A DNA stretch of 64,000 nt from Cannabis sativa (GCF_029168945.1 NC_083604.1:7122812-7186811), one strand, 5' to 3'; numbered from the stretch's first letter, positions 33,801 through 44,650 are shown. The notes: generated from the sequence alone by a model not told the origin. Program-made: numbers and translations.

Positions 33801-34307
33801 ACAGAAGAGTTACGCAGATCCGAAACGTAGAGATGTTGAGTTCCGAGTAGGGGACCATGTGTTTTTACGAGTATCTCCGATGAAGGGGATTAAACGTTTC
33901 GGGAAAAGAGGCAAGTTATGCCCTAGGTTTACAGGACCTTTCGAGATTCTCGAGAAGATAGGTCAAGTGGCATATCGGTTAGCATTGCCTCCAGCTTTAT
34001 CAGCAGTGCACAACGTATTTCATGTCTCAATGTTGAGAAAATACGTTTCAGACCCCTCTCATATAATCAGTTATGAGAGCCTTCGGCTTTCGATCGGATA
34101 TGTCCTATGAGGAATGTAGCAAAGGTGCAGATCCTGGATAGAAAGGATAAAGTCCTTCGGAATAAGACCATAGCGTTGGTCAAGGTTCTCTGGAGAAACA
34201 GTAAGGTGGAAGAAGCCACTTGGGAGCTAGAATCAGATATGCGAGCTCAATATCCAGAGTTATTCAGGTTAGATTTCGGGGACGAAATCCTTTTAAGGGG
34301 GGGATAG
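30891..34307 (+). pseudogene. Tekay pol: protease, RT, RNase H, integrase, chromodomain
   Basis: Protease has FDSGATRSYV (about 30940). RT runs about 31560-32100 with the catalytic FIDD at 31943-31954. RNase H runs about 32380-32740, from YCDASKQG through [10 protein letters not shown] to the ADALSRK end. Integrase (32884-34000) has an HHCC finger with CLTCQQIK, and catalytic residues around MDFVVGLP, SDRDPKF and DGQSERT. The chromodomain (34150-34290) ends with a VLWRNSKVEEATWELE block. Frame changes occur near 31025, 31535, 31880 (one C short in a GCTC(C)TG context), 32845 and 34105. Each looks like a one- or two-base indel. A clean polypurine tract follows. Confidence 0.9.
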
Positions 34308-34308
34308 T

Positions 34309-36621
34309 TGTAAAGCCCGCTTAGTTAATTTGGAAATTAGCAGTTATTTATGTTAATCAGGAAATTATTTATAGCTATTTAAATAATTTATCATTGTTAT
34401 TTATGGAATTCAGATATGCATAATTATGTTATCAGCAGTTTTTATATTTCGCATTTCCGGTGTCCGGTATTTTGGAACGCGGCGTTTGGCTCAGTAGAAA
34501 TCACAACTTAGTATGTTTGTATTTTGGGGACGGGTTTTAGACATTGGGAATGTCGGGAATGGCCGGGAATTTAGAATGTCCCAAAAATACCCCTTTAGTA
34601 TGAATTATGTGATTTTATGGTGGAGGGGCAAAATGGTCTTTTTGCCCCATTAGTGTTTTGTCTTATATGATTTATTAAATGGAAAATGAATAATTAGTTA
34701 TGTGATTATTTGGCTGAAATGGATTTTAAAAGATAGTATATTATGTTATTAATGTCTTTTTCCAACACTTAGTTTTTTTTGAAAAGAAATTCCAACACAC
34801 ACACTCACTCAAAGCTCTCTCTTTCTCCCTCATTTCGGCTGGATCTTGGGCTGCTAGGGCAGAGATTTTTCCTCTTCAAAGCTTGTGATTTTCTCCTCCT
34901 CTAAGTGTAATTCAAGTCTAGGTTGGATTTCTTTTACTTCCCTTTGTGTTTTATTCAAGAAAAATGATGAAAATGTGATTTGCATGTTGGATTTTTATGT
35001 TGTTGTTGCTGCTGTAATCTAGTGATTATTTTGTGTTTAAGCATGTTAGTTTAGGGTTGTTTTGATGCTTGATTACTAGGTTGAGCATGCTAGATGAAAA
35101 TGTGTGAAAATTGATGATTTTTGTGAGAAAATGCATGTTTTGTTTCTGTATAATTGCTGGTTGTTATTGTTAGTTTGCAGAGGTGTTTTAATGCTTAGTT
35201 AAGTAGAATTAACTAGGCTAGGGTGCATGCTAGAGGGTTTAACCAAGTTTGAGTTCTTGAACTCAAAGCTTGGTCTTCAATGGTGAAATTTGCTTGTGAG
35301 GTTTCTGGGTAGATTTGAGGCCTAGGAATGGTCATTTGGGACCTATGTAGGAGGTCTGGAAAGTTTGGGACCATTTGGGTTCGAAATGGTCAAGATATGG
35401 GAATTTGTGGTTGCTGCCTGCGAGGAACCGGAATTCCGGTTGAGCATCCGGAATTCCGGATGGGGGTTCAGATTTTCCCAGAACCGGAATTCCGGTTGGG
35501 CAACCGGACTTCCGGATGGGGGATTTTTCAGAACCCTAGTTTTCCTCGTTTTTGGGTTTTTAGGGGTATTGCCATGCTTTTCATCGATAGGGAAACTTTT
35601 AGTTTCGAGTTTTAGTCCCCGGGAAGTGATTTAGCGTGTCACTTATAGTGTTGTGGTTTTTATGGTTTAGGAGCCAGTAATCCGCCGTTCAGCTTCAGTT
35701 CCAGTCAGGTTGACCGGCACACCTGAAATCGGAATCCAGGTAAGATTAGTATAACAGTATGCATATGTAGATTACATGTTTAGCGTGCATGTAGGAAGCC
35801 TGCTAGATTACATTAGATATGTATTTAGGCTTCGAACCATCCAACCCTGTCACGTCGGTACAGGCTGGAGTATGACCAGCAGCCGGAGTATGACCGGTTT
35901 GACCGATCAGGCTGACACTTGGTTGGTGGTTCCGTACTATTGACGTATCCCGTCGGTACAGGCTGGAGTATGACCAGCAGCCGGAGTATGACCGGTTCGA
36001 CCGATCAGGAGGATATAGTAACACGTCGGTACAGGCTGGAGTATGACCAGCGGGAGTATGACCGGTTCGACCGATCAGGTTGTTACGTGTCAATAGTACC
36101 GTCCCCTGAACGTTCAAAACTCAGTACCATGTTGGACATGGCAGTAGTGCTCAGTACCATGTTGGACATGGCAGTAGCGGGACTCAGTATCGTGTTGGAC
36201 ACGGCAGTCAGTTTTATGTATGATATTATTATGCTTTTCTTACTGAGTCTGTCGACTCACAGTTTACGTTGCATGTGTAGGTAAAGGCAGGGCAGTTGCT
36301 GATGGACCGTGAGCGAGCTTATGGGATTGTACATGTCGGGGCGGTTAGGCCTGGAGCGTACGATCCTCGGGACAGCACGGCTGAGATTTTGTATTGTCGT
36401 TAGACGACTTTATTTTGATGTAAAAGTTGAACAGTGAAAACGTTTGTAAATATTTTTTTATAAATCGGGATCCCGAGACTTTTTGCAAAATGGTTTATAA
36501 GTTTAATGAAAAAGCAAAATTTTAATTAATCACGTTTTTCCATAAACCTCGTTGATTAGCAACGAGCTGCACAGTACGTTTAAAAATCACGTAATACGCC
36601 TAAGTTAGTTAGGGTGTTACA
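34309..36621 (+). repeat. 3' LTR of the Tekay element
   Basis: 2313 bp and nearly identical to the 5' LTR, differing in a small number of substitutions and short indels (for example near 34995, 35690-35715 and 35975-36050). It is preceded by the polypurine tract TTTTAAGGGGGGGA (34291-34304). Confidence 0.93.
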
Positions 36622-37060
36622 AAACAAGTTTAGGCTCAAGAGGGTTAACTAAGGATAATCATTTCATGGTAGGCTTGAAAGGCTCAAACTATTCAACAAA
36701 TGCCTAAATCATATTCCTATTGAATGTTGTCAAGGATTTCACCTCAAAAGAATAAGACATGCAAGTTCTAAGCTATTCAGTCAATCTTACCACAAACCAT
36801 AGTAAAACAATTATAACATATTTCACAGATCATCAAATTGCATTCTTACACATGTTATACGAGCATCCAAACTAATCCAAAGAGTTAACAGAATTAAGCA
36901 CACAGTTATTTTGCAATTTCAGAGCACATTACATTAAACAGCATCACACAATTATCCTTTAGCTTATTGCCCATTCCTAACTAAAATAGAAAATTAAAGC
37001 AGAAAATTAAAAGTGCAGAAAATAAAATTTTTTAAATCCCTCCCCCCAAACTAAAGATTC

Positions 37061-37078
37061 ACATTGTCCCCAATGTGA
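37061..37078 (-). promoter_or_regulatory. Conserved palindromic motif of Athila-type 3' region
   Basis: The minus strand reads CACATTGGGGACAATGTG followed by a TTTAGTTTGGGGGG stretch. The motif is a 7-bp stem with a four-base loop and recurs at this position in Athila-type elements. Its role in the element is not known to me. Confidence 0.6.
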
Positions 37079-37214
37079 TATAATATTCAAGGTGAGAAGG
37101 ACTTACCTGAACGCCACATCAACAAGCGGTTGACGCCCGTAATAAGCGTCATGCAAGAAAACTTGAAAATTGTTGTTATACTTGCCTTCAAGCTTGGCAA
37201 GTGATGAGTTTGAA

Positions 37215-37982
37215 CTAAAATAGTGATTCTTCTACCACCAATGGCACCTCTTTCTTGCTTTTCTCAAATAACCTCTCAATTGGTTGTTCAGTTTCCTCAT
37301 GACCATCCACATCCTTGACTGTGATTTGATCTTCAATAATTTCATCATTGAGGATGGATGTTTCTTCATTCACCGAATTGAGTTCATCATTTGTTGAGCA
37401 AGCATCTAATGTATCCAAATTTTCAACCACTTCAAAGGATTCTTTCTCTTCAATTCTAGGCTCAGTCTCTTCTATGTATTCATCTGATGGTGCTTCTACT
37501 ATATTCAAACAACTATCATAACTTTCGTTATTTGAGTTATTATCCTTAAAACTCTCTGAATCCTGCGCCATTAAATTATCACATAGAGCTTTTACCATGT
37601 CCGCCAATCGATTAATCTCTTTTGGAAGTGATAGTATATCCTCCTCTTCTTCAATTGGTTGGGGTGAGTTTGGACAATAAGGAGGGTATTGATGACTCCA
37701 ACCTTGAAGTGATGGATTCCAATGCCAATCATAATCAAAATCTGCCATATCATTCAACAGATTTATTGCTTCATGGCCTTTCCTTAACAAAGGCTCTCCA
37801 GTAACCTCTGCTCCATAATCCACCCAACTTTTTGTTTCATCATCAAGTCCATTATAAAAGAGCCACGTAAAACATCCACTTGAGAAAGTGGGATAACATC
37901 TCTCTCCAAGCTCTTTAAATCTCCTCCAAGCAGAATAGAATGATTCATTGTGTTGTTGGGCAAAATCCTCAAGATATAGCAT
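37215..37982 (-). CDS. Gag-like protein of a non-autonomous Athila-type element
   Basis: A 255-aa uninterrupted ORF. The N-terminal part (residues 10-80) resembles the retrotrans_gag core of Athila elements: NESFYSAWRRFKELGERC, then FYNGLDDETKSWVD and an EAINLLNDMADFDYDW block. The remainder is acidic (many E and D, with PIEEEEDILSLP and ETEPRIEEKESF) and probably disordered. No zinc knuckle, protease or polymerase follows; after the stop comes untranslated sequence. It would act in cis or with a helper element's particles. The N-terminus is shorter than full Athila gag. The start is the ATG at 37982; an upstream exon is possible because a plausible CAG acceptor directly precedes it. Confidence 0.65.
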   Translation of the reverse strand: MLYLEDFAQQHNESFYSAWRRFKELGERCYPTFSSGCFTWLFYNGLDDETKSWVDYGAEVTGEPLLRKGHEAINLLNDMADFDYDWHWNPSLQGWSHQYPPYCPNSPQPIEEEEDILSLPKEINRLADMVKALCDNLMAQDSESFKDNNSNNESYDSCLNIVEAPSDEYIEETEPRIEEKESFEVVENLDTLDACSTNDELNSVNEETSILNDEIIEDQITVKDVDGHEETEQPIERLFEKSKKEVPLVVEESLF

Positions 37983-38246
37983 CTGGATTTATCTTGCAGG
38001 TCAAACTCATAAGTACAACATTAGTAAAATAAAAATAAAAAAAAACTAAATTAGTAATTAAAAGATAAAAATTTGAAACAACAAAATTAATACTAAAACT
38101 AAAAAGAAAAATCAAATTAGAACAAAATTTAATTTTTAATAATATTACAAAATTTAATCTAAAAGAAACAGATTAGAAATAAGCAAAAAGAATTAACCAA
38201 AGTAGAAGTCAGTATAATTTTATGTAATATCAATCTTTATACAATT

Positions 38247-38263
38247 CCCCGGCAACGGCGCCA
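38247..38263 (-). promoter_or_regulatory. Primer-binding site (tRNA-Asp type) of the Athila-like element
   Basis: The complement reads TGGCGCCGTTGCCGGGG, seven bases inside the LTR boundary at 38270. This is the usual primer site of Athila-type elements and fixes the minus orientation. Confidence 0.8.
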
Positions 38264-38269
38264 AAAACT

Positions 38270-39535
38270 TGTTGCTATAATTTATAAACACTACGCAAGT
38301 ATACGCAATCAAGTAGTAAACTCACACAGGTGAGGTCGAACCACAGGGAATTGGACTAATTACTACTAAATTATACTATTAATTCTATCTGGTAAAAGAA
38401 TACTTTTTATGAATTAAATAAAACAATGCAGAAAATTAAAAATAACAAAGAAAGATTAATCAAGATAAGAAAATAGGGAGACGAATCCTGTTGTTAAGTT
38501 ACCAATGTTAATGTTTAAATGCTATCCTTCTCTTGAAGTGAATGACAGATTATGAATTAACCTAGCTCTTTTCAGATCTTCTAGGTTCTAAATCTCATGC
38601 TCTCTAATTAATTTCTTAATTAAACTAACATGAAATCAGCATTAAGCAATAATCTAAATGTCACAAAGGCTATGTAAATACTTTCGTTTCACATCAAAAC
38701 CTAGACTATCCAATTTTAGCATTCTCAATTCTCACTTTTCAGATTTCGAATTGAGATCATAAAACATGTAAAAGGTGATCAATCTTGCACATGGAAATTA
38801 AACACAAATATGAATAGTATTCACAATCAAGATGGAGGAATGGCAATTAATCATTAACTAGGAAAAACTTAAACAACATTCATCATTCTCCCTAAATAGG
38901 AGTTTAGTTCAAAACATCCATAATCAAATCCATAATTAACATTGAAATAGAAAAGAACATAGAAAAATTAAAGAGAAGAGAAAGAACTAGTTGAAGCAAT
39001 TGATCCGGGTCGCCACAAGCCGCTTTTCTAGCCTCCTCCTTTGTTTCTAGGGTTCCAATTCTGAATACTCTCCAATTTTCACGAACCCTCACTATTTAAA
39101 CCAATTCTCATCTTTAAAATTCGTGAAATTACGAAACTGCCCAAAAATCCCGTCACTGGGTCCCTGTCGCGACTGGCAAAGCCCCCGTCGCGACGGGGTT
39201 AAACAAATCTATCTTCGAAATTCTCTCTGCCTTTTCCCGTCACGACTGGCAAAATCCCAGTCGCGACTGGATTAGAGTTCGATTCCTTGGGTATGTTTCT
39301 GCCAGTTCCCGTCGCGACTGGCAAATTCCCCGTCGCGATTGGAACACAGCGACACCAATCTTGGATTTTCTTCTCGATTCTTTCACCATTTTGCCTCAAT
39401 TCTTGTACAAACTTTCTTTAAATGCCCGAGGACCTGAAACAAAAGAATCAAGCGTAATATAGCCCTAAAACTAGAAACAAAGAGTGAAAACTAACCGAAA
39501 TATGACCCGAAACTTAGACTAATTTTAGCCTAACA
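38270..39535 (-). repeat. 5' LTR of the Athila-like element
   Basis: 1266 bp, from TGTTGCTATAAT to TAGCCTAACA, placed between the primer-binding site and Tat gag. It contains a GTCGCGAC repeat cluster (39165-39345). No partner LTR exists in the window. The short frames inside it (38904-39092 and 39199-39399) are not genes. Confidence 0.75.
39165..39345. repeat. GTCGCGACTGGCAAA repeat cluster
   Basis: Six occurrences, some imperfect, of the palindrome-containing GTCGCGAC(T/G)GG are arranged as three pairs about 75 bp apart (near 39165/39187, 39237/39260 and 39309/39333). They are joined by GCAAA(A/T)TCCC-like spacers. They lie within the Athila-like LTR. Confidence 0.7.
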
Positions 39536-39616
39536 CTCTCCTGTCGCGATTTCCCCTGATGGGAGGTGGCTTCTTGAAGACTCCGGTTCTTTCCTCGATC
39601 GTGTAGATATGGTCTC
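39536..39616. repeat. 81-bp duplicated gag segment, right copy
   Basis: Direct repeat of 26255-26335. It starts immediately after the LTR end TAACA and is in frame with the upstream part of Tat gag. Confidence 0.85.
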
Positions 39617-41330
39617 GAGGGACTGCGAGTTCCGTATAGTTGATGAAGCGAGGTCCACCTTTCCTTTTCGGCGAGGATTCCTTCTTTGGAGGAGACTTGG
39701 CCAACTTCGGACTTCGCTGTCTTCGCGGGCTGCGTCTTCTTGGGCTTCGGCCCCTGGAGTTCTTTCCTCGTGGACTGCGAGATCGTGACCGCGGTATGGG
39801 TGACCGGCGCTTGTCCTTCCCCTTCTCTAACTCCGCTAGAGAATTCTCGATTCTTTTGTGAGGTTCGGCCATGGCGAAGAATTCAACTAAGGATTCGGGC
39901 CTTCGAGCTTGTAGTTCATTCCAAAAGTCGGTCCTCGGCAAGATACCTGTTATCAGCATGCAAACAAGCGAAGACTCAGGAGCCTTCTCGACCTTTGTTA
40001 CTTCTGCGTTAAAGCGTTTAAAATAGTCTTGTAAAGACTCACCAGGTTCTTGTTTGATGTTGGCCAAAGTCGTATAAGGTGGCCTATACGTCATTGTGGC
40101 CTGGAAATGTGTGAGGAATAAGTCGACGAAGGTTTCCCACGTCGATATCGATGCCTCGGGTAATTGGGTGAACCAATCATGGGCATTTTCCTCGAGTGTT
40201 GCCGCAAGAATGCGGCACTTTGCGAGCTGCGGCACCTGATCCACTTCCATTATGGTATTAAATTTTTCAAGATAATCTATCGGGTTAGAAGTACCTTTAT
40301 ATTTGAGGGATTCGGATAGACGAAACCCTTTTGGAAGTTGAGCCTGTCGCACTTCTGTAGTGAAAGGCGAGGTACCATGCAACTTATATATAGGCTTTCG
40401 CTGCTGCTCGAGCATTTTCAAAGCCTGCAAAAGCATGCTTTGGTCAATCCCTCCAGCCGCAGGAGCCGGGGCTGCTACAACTGCGGGACTCGCAACTACT
40501 GCGGCAAGATTTGCTGGGACATTAATCCCAGTGGTCGCGATCGGCGCGGTAGGCGGGTTATTATAAGTATTGGCACCCTGATCGTCCGCATGGGGATCAC
40601 GGAGTGTCTCAGTATTATGTGGGACGCGTGAGCGTGCCCTGAAAACTGCGTTGAGATGATCACGCAGATCACCTCGGTGTACCTGATAACGTCCTGCCTG
40701 TTGTGTCTGTACAGAGCCAGACCTTGTGTACCTGCTTGGAGTGCGACCATGCGATGACGAAGAGGCTGACTCTGCGTTGTTGTCTCTTGATGGTCGGCTG
40801 CGAGGATTACGACGTTCAGGATCTTCATCAACTTGTGTGCTTTGGTTTGGATACCTTGCGGATTGATCCCTCGACGTTGCATGGTTCAGGTCCAGACCTT
40901 CAGGGTTGGTTCTTCGTTCCCTGCGTACACGGTTAGTATGACGTCTAGAAGTCGTTACCTAAGGGTTATCGGTGCAAATAGCATGAACTCGAGGAGGGCG
41001 TCGGGCTCGGTTTTGTCCATCTACTTCGGCCTGTAGTGCACGCAGTTGATCCTGAATCGCAGCATATTGATCAGTGGTGAGCTGGATCATTCCCTCGGAT
41101 ACCACCGCCGGAGTGACGGGGGGAAAATGCATGGTTGCTGGTGGCGTGGATGCGTCCCCAACTTGAGGGTCAGTCGTTTCTGGGAATAGGTTGAGAGGTC
41201 TGATATTGCTTCTTCCTACTCCGCCGTTAATGACGTCCACAGGTGGCGCTCCAGCTCCAGATAATGGTACGTTCATCATCCCAATGTTGATGGACCCGTT
41301 GTTAGCTCCGTTGGCGTGATTTCCAGCCAT
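39536..41330 (-). pseudogene. Tat gag, N-terminal and central part
   Basis: The ATG at 41330 (MAGNHANG) lies about 60 bp inside the 5' LTR, as expected for gag. A single frame runs to the Athila-like insertion with one in-frame stop at 40959-40961. The N-terminal third is low-complexity; a coiled-coil-like QLRALQAEVD stretch lies at about 41040. The retrotrans_gag core follows at about 40300-39990 (SLKYKGTSNPIDYLEKFN, TQLPEASISTWETFVDLF, EPGESLQDYFKRFN). Then comes an SR-rich basic stretch (39800-39700), and the frame breaks at the insertion. Gag continues at 26335. Opposite-strand frames here are shadows. Confidence 0.85.
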
Positions 41331-41370
41331 GATGATATTGTTCTTTGAAATGAATGAAATCTTAGTCGAT

Positions 41371-41387
41371 TCCCACAGACGGCGCCA
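41371..41387 (-). promoter_or_regulatory. Primer-binding site of the Tat element
   Basis: The complement reads TGGCGCCGTCTGTGGGA, two bases inside the 5' LTR. This is typical of Tat elements and fixes their minus orientation here. Confidence 0.8.
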
Positions 41388-41389
41388 AA

Positions 41390-42254
41390 TGTTGTCGAGT
41401 GAATTTCGCAACACCAAATTATATTATTTTATTAATATGAAAGAGAATTTTATGGGTAATGACAAGTGCGAGTATTCAACCTAGAATGGCGAGTACTCGA
41501 TTGGGAATGGGAAAATAATCAACAAAAACTGGAAAATAACAGTAAGACAGAAAATTATAGTGGTTCAGTCAGATTATGATCTGCTTAGTCCACTGTAGCA
41601 AAGGATTCGTAGGTGCCATTTCATGGTGGATCACCTCTTTATATACAAAGCAGGTGTCCAATCGGTTACACAAGGATCACATTCATTGTTAATCCATTAT
41701 TTACATATTGAATTGCAATAATTAAACCCAAGCAACGTTAACATTAATAAATGAACGACAGTTACTAAGTCCATCAACGTATGCGTCTTCCGCATCTGCG
41801 AATTGACTGTTCATGTTCCGTTGTCGAGCTCCCAGGGTTATCAGTACGTTTGGAACGTCTGCGCCCTTAGGTAATTGCCTCTTGTAGACATCGCATGTCG
41901 AACTGATAGAACCTAGACATGCGAGTCTATATCGGTTTATCAAGGCTATTGGATCGTTGGGACCAAATCACATCATAGAGAGTTGATCTCTATGCTTTCG
42001 CAGAAGTACAGAGAGGATACTCGCATATGTCCTGACACATGCGGGTTGGATCCATCTTGTGTAATGTGAGTTAAAGTTATGCGATTCGACTTAGGTCATG
42101 CTCGCAGTATCTCGCTGGTTTTATCCTGGGCGAGGTTAAAACATCGAGGAGTCTCCCATGGACAATTCAGCTTTCATTGGAAATCTGAATACACGTGTCC
42201 TTTAAATAGGAGTCTGGTCTCGAGTTTCTAGGTGAGAGAAATCTCACTATAACA
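41390..42254 (-). repeat. 5' LTR of the Tat element
   Basis: 865 bp, matching 15577-16441. It is followed by the target duplication CAAGC (42255-42259). The open frame at 41722-41943 is LTR sequence and not a gene. Confidence 0.93.
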
Positions 42255-42560
42255 CAAGCAGTATTATCTTCATAGAGAACTGCTTGTGTTAATACTTCTT
42301 TATTGAGTACAATCCATATGTTTCCCGAATATGCCATGTCAATGATCTCACTCCCACACATTCTCTACTTGCTTCATAAAATGTAAGTATGTTATGATTT
42401 AAATTTGCCTCGTTAAAAACATTGTCAAAAGAAACCCAATAGGACAAAATTTGAGCTATGAAAAAAAATAGTACAATATATATTTCATATTCATAACTAT
42501 TTGCAAGTTGTCTCGTTAAAATCCTTGCCAAGAAAACTCAGTGGGACAAACAACATGAAT
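42255..42560 (-). pseudogene. Copia RNase H fragment, right flank of the Tat insertion
   Basis: The minus strand reads FYEASREC, then GVRSLTWHI or an SEIIDMA variant in another frame, then LYEDNTA, which is the Copia RNase H centre. Taking out the Tat element and one CAAGC copy joins it to 15571 as YEDNTACIVQLKG, the continuous family text. Several stops show that the Copia element was already old. Confidence 0.75.
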
Positions 42561-44650
42561 ATGTCTCTCCCTCATGTACATATGATCCACAATCATTTTG
42601 GTGATAATATATCTCATAAGATTATTGTTATCACTTTTAAAATATCATCGTATATTATCTATGATCATATATTCTCTATAACTCTTCCAGAGTATGTGTG
42701 AACTTCTAAATTATAGATGAGGGGTTCGTGGAACATTAATCTTTATCCAACTAATTGTATCATTCATGTGTGTATACAATTTTGTTCATACTAAAATTTA
42801 ACATTTAAGTAGATATGAACATAACACATTAATGATAATATAAATTTTTATTTGTGACAATGATGGTACTCCAAGACCATATTTTTGTTCCATTCTTGTT
42901 GTACGATCTTAATTTTCATATCAAATTATCATATATCTATAATTCTTAATGTATATGAAGTACTTCAAGACTTCTCTACTAATGAACAAACTTTATACAT
43001 TTAATATTTTTCAATACAAAAGAAATAAAAGTTTGTTCTTCAATTATCAAAAACTCTTCAAGAGTCTATCACAACGTATAATTTACGAATTTATACTGCA
43101 TAGAAAACCATACGTATTTTTCAAACAATAATTTACTTGCATGTCTTTATTTCATATAAAGATCTTTGTCATATAGTGCGCGCAACTTTGAATTTATATC
43201 ACCTAAGACATGTATTAAATTCTTCTAAAATTTTTAGATAAGGCTTATTTCACATTCTCACTATATTAGGAGCTCCAAATAAATAACTTTTTGTTGCAAC
43301 ATTTATGTGACGCTTATAATCCTCATAAAATATATTTCAGGCTATAATCAAATCATGATTATATTTTCTCAATATTTAAGCCTTACTTCAACCAATCTCA
43401 TGTCTATGCAAACTTTGTACAATAATTTATTATGTACAAATACATATATACAAATTTCTCATTATAAATACTTATTTGCACACCCTACAGGTCTTACTTC
43501 ACTTTATGCGAGTAAACTTGCCTGGACTGCATCATAATATTTTGGCCAAAAACAAAATGTATGTTGATAATTCTCGACAAATCTAATATCATGATCCTTG
43601 CTATCTCATGTTAGTTTATTGCATATGCACACATTCAATATATCTATTGTCGACAAAAATTTCATTATATGATAATTTCCTTCCATATTAATATAACTTA
43701 TAGAGATCTCTTTAAATTACATATTTTTCAAATATGTTTATCATTTATAGGTACCTATATAGAACCACTTCAGGGATTCAATTATAATCAAATATGTTAT
43801 GTCTAACTTCTCTAGGGAGTCTCTTCTAGAGTACCGTTTCCATCACGGTTATCATTTTTAAATCATCAATACTTTATAACATTAAGGTATCTCCATGAGT
43901 ACCTCTAGATTTAACAACTTCAAGACATATCAAATGAACATTTACTAATAATCTCTACATTGTTCATTTACGCTTCAGGCGTTTTCAACTCATTCTAACT
44001 CAACTTTTGAATAATATTAATTTGCAGTTGGTATATATCATTTTGAGCTATATCGTTCTTATATATTTTGTGCAATGATCATTTTTTAAAAATTATCATC
44101 GATCCCAACTGCTTCTCTCCCCTTAATCGAGAGAATTTTAAAAATTGTGATATCTAATAATACTAATATACCTGTAGGGATTTCAATATATCACAATGAA
44201 TCAATATTTATTTAAACTCATATATACTATATAAAATTGAACTTCAGGTTCAAGTTCAATACTTATGAACTTAATTCATTTATAAGAATGAGTCATACGT
44301 GTATAATTATAAATACATAAATTTATAATTTTTGTAAATCCATGATCATATGATCTTATCACATCGATAAGAAACTATGCAATAAAAATCTAACAATGGC
44401 TCAAGATTGTTAAAGAAATGTAATTTAAATATTTTCTATGTGCAAATATATGCACATTCTTTTGAGCCTTATAAATTAACAATGAGAAGAATCTTCTGGT
44501 TCTTCAATAAAATTTAGTCAAATCGTTTGACAATTTATTGCATATGATTGATCATGTCAAAATAACTCAATTCATGAACTTCAGGTTCACTATAATTTTT
44601 ATTTTAATGAAACTTTCATACGGTAATGTAAAATCACTACAACATAATCA
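42561..44650 (-). other. AT-rich Copia-derived non-coding sequence
   Basis: No gene. Short degenerate words such as CTTCAGG, CTTCAAGAGTC and CTCTAGGGAGTC recur at intervals. Near 42390-42560 there are CTCGTTAAAA(A/T)CCTTG(C) segments like those next to the RNase H end of this Copia family (also at 15275). Probably the untranslated region and LTR of the old minus-strand Copia element; its boundaries cannot be drawn. Confidence 0.45.

Larger units (their letters stand above)
26521..36621 (+). mobile_element. Ty3/Gypsy chromovirus (Tekay-type) LTR retrotransposon with embedded Cassandra-like unit
   Basis: LTRs of 2311 and 2313 bp start TGTAAAGCCCGC and end GGTGTTACA. A perfect 5-bp target duplication AAACA lies at 26516-26520 and 36622-36626. 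A tRNA-Met primer-binding site TGGTATCAGAGC (28835-28846) follows the 5' LTR, and a polypurine tract (about 34295-34303) precedes the 3' LTR. Coding order is gag, protease, RT, RNase H, integrase, C-terminal chromodomain, the mark of chromoviruses. Long LTRs favour the Tekay/Del clade. Between primer site and gag sits a foreign 510-bp unit. The LTRs are almost identical, so the insertion is very young, but pol carries several one-base frameshifts. Confidence 0.92.
26336..39535 (-). mobile_element. Non-autonomous Athila-like (LARD-type) Gypsy element lacking its 3' LTR
   Basis: Read on the minus strand: one LTR (39535-38270), a tRNA-Asp-type primer-binding site (complement of CCCCGGCAACGGCGCCA, 38247-38263), a gag-like ORF (37982-37215), then a long untranslated region with CACATTGGGGACAATGTG, the motif typical of Athila 3' regions, running to 26336. 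A Tekay element is inserted in this region. No second LTR is found at the left edge: the element simply stops where the duplicated Tat gag segment ends. No reverse transcriptase or integrase is present, so mobility would have needed helper enzymes. The boundary at 26336 marks where Tat sequence stops. Confidence 0.65.
15577..42254 (-). mobile_element. Ty3/Gypsy Tat-lineage LTR retrotransposon carrying nested insertions
   Basis: Two 865-bp LTRs bound the element, with TGTTGTCG and ATAACA ends and perfect target duplications CAAGC at 15572-15576 and 42255-42259. The order on the minus strand is 5' LTR, primer-binding site, gag, protease, reverse transcriptase, RNase H, a second archaeal-type RNase H, integrase, antisense gene, 3' LTR. 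The dual RNase H and the antisense extra gene between integrase and 3' LTR are diagnostic of the Tat lineage. Removing the nested elements leaves roughly 11.5 kb, a normal Tat size. The LTRs differ by about a dozen substitutions by eye, so the insertion is fairly recent. Coding regions have a few stops and frameshifts, so it is not autonomous now. Confidence 0.9.

Noticed and set aside
39640..41036. Several plus-strand frames of 67-108 aa
   Set aside because: Shadows of Tat gag, which is on the minus strand in a single long frame.
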